From: a virus
DNA length: 55,917 bases
Reading direction: 5' to 3' (one strand)
Virus record (IMG/VR): IMGVR_UViG_3300044612_003253
Span: 1 to 55,917 of that record
The notes under the pieces were generated by a model that was not told where the DNA came from, did no database searches, and saw nothing but the letters and a program-made list of their open reading frames with translations. Numbering within the stretch: position 1 is the stretch's first letter; each line of letters starts with the position of its first letter. Both the position numbers and the translations under genes were made by a program. Shown here one piece after another: positions 52,421 to 55,917 of this stretch.

Positions 52421-52885
52421 TTATTTTGTCAACTTTTTCCATTGTTCAGGATCAGGCCTATCTTTATCTCCTCTTTTTGCAGGCTTATATTTTTTACCTT
52501 CTCTTTCTTTTTTCTTACGAATATTATCCCAAAGTCCAGGTTTGTCGCCAGCAGATATATTATCGGCAGCCTCAGAGACATACATGATAAAATCATGAAT
52601 CGTTCTCATATAGTCTTCGGTAATGGCGATTTTACCCTGTAGCCAGCTTTCTGTCAAGTTTTCTTTTACCATTGGATTCTCAAGCGCGTTGAGAATATTT
52701 TGTGAGTGTTGTGCTATTGCTTTGAGCGAGCCTACGCTCATTTCATAGAAATCTTTTTTATATTCCATCATTTCCATTTCTGGAGTTTCTATTTCCATTT
52801 CATCTATTTTGGTGAAATCAGTATCTTCTGATTTACTTTTTAAAGTTTCATTAACAGAATTTAAAATATCATGAATACGTTCCAT
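52421..52885 (-). CDS. Conserved helical phage protein
   Basis: I start at ATG 52885 (MERIHDILNSVNETL) because GAGG lies 8 bases upstream; the frame is open 16 codons further. The 154-residue protein has EMSVGSLKAIAQHSQNILNA, then LTESWLQGKIAITEDYMRTI, a helical pattern shared by many phage proteins of unknown function. The C-terminus is highly charged (KKKEREGKKYKPAKRGDKD). Confidence 0.55.
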   Translation of the reverse strand: MERIHDILNSVNETLKSKSEDTDFTKIDEMEIETPEMEMMEYKKDFYEMSVGSLKAIAQHSQNILNALENPMVKENLTESWLQGKIAITEDYMRTIHDFIMYVSEAADNISAGDKPGLWDNIRKKKEREGKKYKPAKRGDKDRPDPEQWKKLTK

Positions 52886-52887
52886 TT

Positions 52888-53370
52888 TTATACCTCGTCG
52901 GTTAGTGGGCCGCCAGTAATCCACGCATCGCATGTTCTATCACCGGCGCATTTAAAATCAAACAATTCGCAATAGCCTAAATTAGCAAGTTCAACAATTT
53001 TGCTTGCTTCATTCATGTCTTCTTGGCAAATACTCTTTTGAATGCATTTGAGCATTTTGTCTTTTTTAATAAACGCAGCACAATTTGAACACTTCATTGT
53101 TCGGGCTTGTTCTATAGACGTTTTAAACAAATCCGCTTTGTATTGCCAAAAATCAATATTTTCTAGTTGTGGATTTGCTGGCCCATAATTGGCTTTTTCT
53201 ACACAAATTTTTCTATTATTCAAATTTATACTAATATCTTGTGTTGCTGGTGGACATTCTGTGTCCATTTTTTCTGGTTTTTCTGAGTATACGTCTGCTT
53301 GTTGGGCAACAGTTTTTATTTCTATCTCTTGTTGTTTTAATAAGTCTTCTATATTTTTCATGTTTACCAT
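52888..53370 (-). CDS. Cysteine-rich conserved phage protein
   Basis: The C-terminal 80 residues have the cysteine pattern MKCSNCAAFI, MLKCIQKSICQED, LGYCELFDFKCAGDRTCDAW. A metal or iron-sulfur site resembling a small HiPIP-type or zinc-binding domain is likely. The N-terminal part is polar and probably flexible. The start could be codon 4 (53361). Function unknown; the domain occurs in other phage proteins beside capsid genes. Confidence 0.5.
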   Translation of the reverse strand: MVNMKNIEDLLKQQEIEIKTVAQQADVYSEKPEKMDTECPPATQDISINLNNRKICVEKANYGPANPQLENIDFWQYKADLFKTSIEQARTMKCSNCAAFIKKDKMLKCIQKSICQEDMNEASKIVELANLGYCELFDFKCAGDRTCDAWITGGPLTDEV

Positions 53371-54032
53371 GCCCTACAAGACCAATATCTTGCTTTCCAT
53401 TTAGGTCCTGGATTATCACAATTGTGTCTTGCTCTAAAACTTTTTCTTCTTTCTGGTATACTTTTCTTTATCTTCATATTAGGATCACCAAAATTAACTT
53501 TTACAACATTTCCTTTATCGTTTTTAACATATACGCTAGATTTTTTAGGACCATCAGGAGTTCTAAATGGTTTGTTTAGCTGAACCTTTCTCCCTTGGTA
53601 CTCTGATCCTTTTCCTATATAGATCAATTGTTTTCCATCCTTAGTATGGATACCTTTTCTATCATAATAGTATAATTCATTGGTTACTGGATCTCTATAT
53701 TCGAATTTAGAAAAAATAAGATCAAATTCTTCTACATCCTCTATTGGATATCCTATATCTTCGTAATCTTCTTCTTTTGGATTGTAAAAATTTTCTGCTG
53801 TTACTTCTTCTGTAAATCCTAGTTCTAGTTCTTCTAATATTTTTATATATTCAATAGCATCACAAACATCTTCCAAAATAGATGCAGCGTCAGATTTTTT
53901 AGATGTTTGACTTAGACAGATTGCTATTCTTTGCTTATTATCTGGATAGTCCTTGACCATAACTCCGTTACCCATACATCTTGCAACAAATTTCTTTTTA
54001 TCTTCATTTTTTTCTGGTTGTGGTATTGGCAT
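53364..54032 (-). CDS. Conserved phage protein, capsid- or scaffold-region type
   Basis: The start MPIPQPEKNEDKKKFVARCM with DNKQRIAICLS and the end VVKVNFGDPNMKIKKSIPER, RARHNCDNPGPKWKARYWSC are blocks I associate with phage proteins encoded near portal or protease genes. The basic C-terminus and the acidic middle (EDYEDIGYPIEDVEEFDLIF) suggest DNA or scaffold contact. No catalytic motif is seen. A candidate promoter box lies at 54056-54067. Confidence 0.55.
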   Translation of the reverse strand: MPIPQPEKNEDKKKFVARCMGNGVMVKDYPDNKQRIAICLSQTSKKSDAASILEDVCDAIEYIKILEELELGFTEEVTAENFYNPKEEDYEDIGYPIEDVEEFDLIFSKFEYRDPVTNELYYYDRKGIHTKDGKQLIYIGKGSEYQGRKVQLNKPFRTPDGPKKSSVYVKNDKGNVVKVNFGDPNMKIKKSIPERRKSFRARHNCDNPGPKWKARYWSCRAW

Positions 54033-54053
54033 AATAATTCCTTTATTGAGATA

Positions 54054-55115
54054 TTAAAATATACACCTCAAAATAGAGTCAGCAGTATTTGACCAAGTAT
54101 ATTTATTGGCCGTTATAACTCCATTGGTATTTGTTGTGATTCTATTAGCATATGAATATCTCATATAATGGATTATTTGGTCTATTTGTTTTGGTCCTAT
54201 TTTTGCCCAATTACCCTGACCATTAAATGCTTTATTATCAAATGCTTTCTCTGTTGAATCAATATCCACAAGCATACAATTGCTATTATCACAAAATTCA
54301 GTATGAGCAGAGTAATTAGTTGCTATTGTAGGTTTATTCATTGCCATTGTTTCTAATAATTCTAAATTCCACCCTTCTGCTCTAGATGGGTACAGTCCAC
54401 AATCAGAGTTTGCTATTAATTGAGCAATTTCGTACTGATTATCTACGCCATTAAAAAGTTTGATTCTGGAATCAGTTGAATATATTTCTTTCCATGTTTT
54501 TAATTCATTCTCGTTAGAATAGTTATTTGTTTTTTCAGATGCTAGGATCCATAATTCGACATCATCTTCTGTTGGAAAAGCATCCTTAAAAACCTTATAG
54601 ATAAAATCATGACCTTTTCTAATTTCCCATTTTCCAATATTTAAAAAGACATATTTATTATCTCTTCTTGTCTTTTGAATTTTTTGATAATCAAAAATTT
54701 TGCAATCAACACCAAGTGGAACTATTTCGGTTAGTGTTGAAACATTATCTTGTATAATATTTTTAGCCCATTGACTAGTTGCAAAGATTACATCAGGCAC
54801 ACTCAAACTCATTTGTTCTTGACTATTGAATGTGTCTAGTTCAAAAAAAGGAAATGCATAATATTGACCTCTTCCAATATGTTCTAGTAAATCAAACTGA
54901 TGCCATATTTTAATATGTGGTGAATTAACATCAAATTTTAATCTTCTATTATACATCTGAACAAGCATCTTTTGATCTTGTTCCGAATTTATTGATGGAT
55001 TTCCTATTGGAAAATAGATTATGTCTTGTTCTTTTGCATATAAAGATTTTAATATATTTATGGATGCTAGTCCATAACCAGTATTATTTACAGGACAAGA
55101 TATTGCTATGCTCAT
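54054..55115 (-). CDS. GT4-family glycosyltransferase
   Basis: This 353-residue GT-B glycosyltransferase has NNTGYGLASINILKSL at the start, DVIFATSQWAKNIIQDN, VPLGVDCKIF, YVFLNIGKWEIRKGHDF, and the donor site YPSRAEGWNLELLETMAMNK (E-x7-E). It should transfer a sugar from a nucleotide donor in the cytoplasm. It overlaps the GMP-reductase-type gene by 4 bases, which is an odd partner. Confidence 0.82.
   Translation of the reverse strand: MSIAISCPVNNTGYGLASINILKSLYAKEQDIIYFPIGNPSINSEQDQKMLVQMYNRRLKFDVNSPHIKIWHQFDLLEHIGRGQYYAFPFFELDTFNSQEQMSLSVPDVIFATSQWAKNIIQDNVSTLTEIVPLGVDCKIFDYQKIQKTRRDNKYVFLNIGKWEIRKGHDFIYKVFKDAFPTEDDVELWILASEKTNNYSNENELKTWKEIYSTDSRIKLFNGVDNQYEIAQLIANSDCGLYPSRAEGWNLELLETMAMNKPTIATNYSAHTEFCDNSNCMLVDIDSTEKAFDNKAFNGQGNWAKIGPKQIDQIIHYMRYSYANRITTNTNGVITANKYTWSNTADSILRCIF
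54056..54067 (-). promoter_or_regulatory. GGTGTATATTTT box upstream of the 222-residue protein
   Basis: GGTGTATATTTT on the minus strand overlaps the last codons of the GT4 gene and lies about 35 bases before the ATG at 54032. It is one of the repeated GGTGTAT boxes. Confidence 0.4.
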
Positions 55116-55917
55116 TTTTCGTATACTTTATTATGTGTATTATTTACTTGTATAAATGTTGTTTTTTTACCAAAGTCTTTTATTTTATTTGCTCCAATAT
55201 ATGTGCAAGCGCTTCGTATTCCACCATAAATATCTGAAATAATTTCTTCAGCAGTTCCTTTATACAATACGGTTACGCACTTACCCTCTGCTGTTCTATA
55301 CTTTGCTACTCCATTGTGATGTTTATCCATAGCATCTTTGCTGCTCATGCCATAATATTTTAAAGAGATTTTTCTTTTTGCAGAATTTGAACCTGGATCC
55401 AAGGACTGCCAGAATCCTGGGGCAGATGATCCTGCTTCAACATAATAATCATATTTCCATTCTCCTTCACATTCGTCACAACCAGCGAACATACTACCAA
55501 GCATAACAAAATCACTATTTGCTCCAAATGCTTTACAAATATCTCCTACTACTTTGCATCCACCATCTGAACAGATATGTCCGCCAAGACCATGAGCAGC
55601 GTCCGTACATTCCATCACAGCACTCAACTGAGGGTATCCTACGCCCGTTTTTAAACGTGTGGTACAAACACTACCTGAACCTATACCAACCTTTACTATA
55701 TCAATTTTACCATGAATTAACAATTCTTCTGTCATTTCTGGGGTTACAACATTCCCAGCCATAATAATTACTTCTTCATATAATTTTCGAATATTAGAGA
55801 CTGTTTTGACAAATTTTTCAGAGTATCCATTAGCAACATCTACACAAATATTTGGTAATGGAAAGTTGAATTTTTTAATTTGGCTAAAAACTTCATTAAG
55901 CTTTTCTATATCTTTAT
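55112..55917 (-). CDS. guaC: GMP reductase/IMP dehydrogenase-type protein (5' end outside window)
   Basis: The open frame runs to the right edge with no start, so the gene continues beyond 55917. It reads ICVDVANGYSEKFVKTV near the edge, then MAGNVVTPEM, KVGIGSGSVCTTRLKTGVGY (catalytic cysteine loop), GGHICSDGGCKVVGDICKAF and MLGSMFAGCDECEGEW. VDVANGYS and the TRLKTGVGYPQ block favour GMP reductase over IMP dehydrogenase, and no CBS insert is seen in the visible part. It would convert GMP to IMP and adjust the purine pool. The ATG at 55762 is internal. Confidence 0.82.
   Translation of the reverse strand, partial: KDIEKLNEVFSQIKKFNFPLPNICVDVANGYSEKFVKTVSNIRKLYEEVIIMAGNVVTPEMTEELLIHGKIDIVKVGIGSGSVCTTRLKTGVGYPQLSAVMECTDAAHGLGGHICSDGGCKVVGDICKAFGANSDFVMLGSMFAGCDECEGEWKYDYYVEAGSSAPGFWQSLDPGSNSAKRKISLKYYGMSSKDAMDKHHNGVAKYRTAEGKCVTVLYKGTAEEIISDIYGGIRSACTYIGANKIKDFGKKTTFIQVNNTHNKVYEK

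Noticed and set aside
52403-52432. TTGACA ahead of the sigma-factor gene.
   Set aside because: It is partly coding (the end of the gene before it), and no acceptable -10 box lies 16-18 bases downstream.
1-55917. CRISPR arrays, tRNA genes, insertion sequences and integrase.
   Set aside because: Gaps between genes are almost all under 100 bases, no clover-leaf or regularly spaced repeats were seen, and no transposase or integrase motif was found. The tandem repeats found are protein-coding.
55762-55917. ATG at 55762 as the true start of the GMP reductase gene.
   Set aside because: The frame stays open to the window edge and encodes conserved upstream family sequence (VDVANGYS).

Overview
The window is a gene-dense, AT-rich stretch of a double-stranded DNA tailed-phage genome. 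Essentially every gene lies on the minus strand, genes overlap or abut by a few bases, and there are no rRNA, tRNA or housekeeping genes. A phage-type replication and recombination set, a large block of phage nucleotide metabolism, a divergent sigma factor, membrane and holin-like proteins, and very large modular fibre or adhesin proteins point to a large (T4-like in lifestyle, not in sequence) virus of a bacterium. The host cannot be fixed from this sequence. The formylglycine-enzyme-like domains resemble those common in Planctomycetes and related environmental bacteria, which is only a hint.

Layout, in the direction of transcription (high to low coordinates). 55917-54054: end of a GMP reductase/IMP dehydrogenase-type gene cut by the window edge, and a GT4 glycosyltransferase. 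54032-48684: small conserved phage proteins, a sigma-70-type factor, a degenerate Nudix-like protein, a ClpP-like peptidase, a DeoC-like barrel without its catalytic lysine, and a possible virion protein. 48610-26400: virion and lysis region with three large modular adhesin-like proteins built of shared beta modules and inverted-order FGE/SUMF1 domains joined by Thr-Pro linkers, a Thr-Pro-linker protein, a trypsin-like protease, a collagen-like fibre, a GT2-methyltransferase fusion, a holin-like protein, a papain-like protease, a 777-residue protein and several tiny membrane proteins. 26437-24001: two more surface-polysaccharide-type glycosyltransferases. 23957-20359: dCMP deaminase, ribonucleotide reductase (nrdB, nrdA), dUTPase. 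20292-10228: PhoH, HNH nuclease, small proteins, RecA/UvsX, a PD-(D/E)XK nuclease, DnaB helicase, primase, dNMP kinase, RecB/Cas4-like nuclease. 10275-5911: DNA polymerase III alpha subunit split into two genes with a 3'-5' exonuclease between them. 5840-5466: ssb as its own transcription unit. 5377-6: a second glycosylation cassette of six genes.

How it fits together: the phage carries its own Pol III-type polymerase, exonuclease, helicase, primase, SSB and recombinase, and makes dNTPs through RNR, dCMP deaminase, dUTPase, dNMP kinase and probably GMP reductase. Transcription control seems layered. ssb has an essentially perfect sigma-70 promoter and its own terminator, whereas at least six gene boundaries carry a recurring GGTGTATA/GGTGTATT box that could be the promoter of the phage's own sigma factor. 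Nine glycosylation-type genes beside Ser/Thr/Pro-rich virion proteins suggest that virion parts are glycosylated.

Most striking observations: (1) the first metal-binding motif of the polymerase PHP domain is split by an in-frame TAA just downstream of a perfect 9-bp inverted repeat, with a good ribosome-binding site ahead of the hidden start; (2) FGE-like domains with their two halves in reversed order, in three copies over two adjacent genes; (3) the repeated GGTGTATA box; (4) two different protease folds in the virion region.
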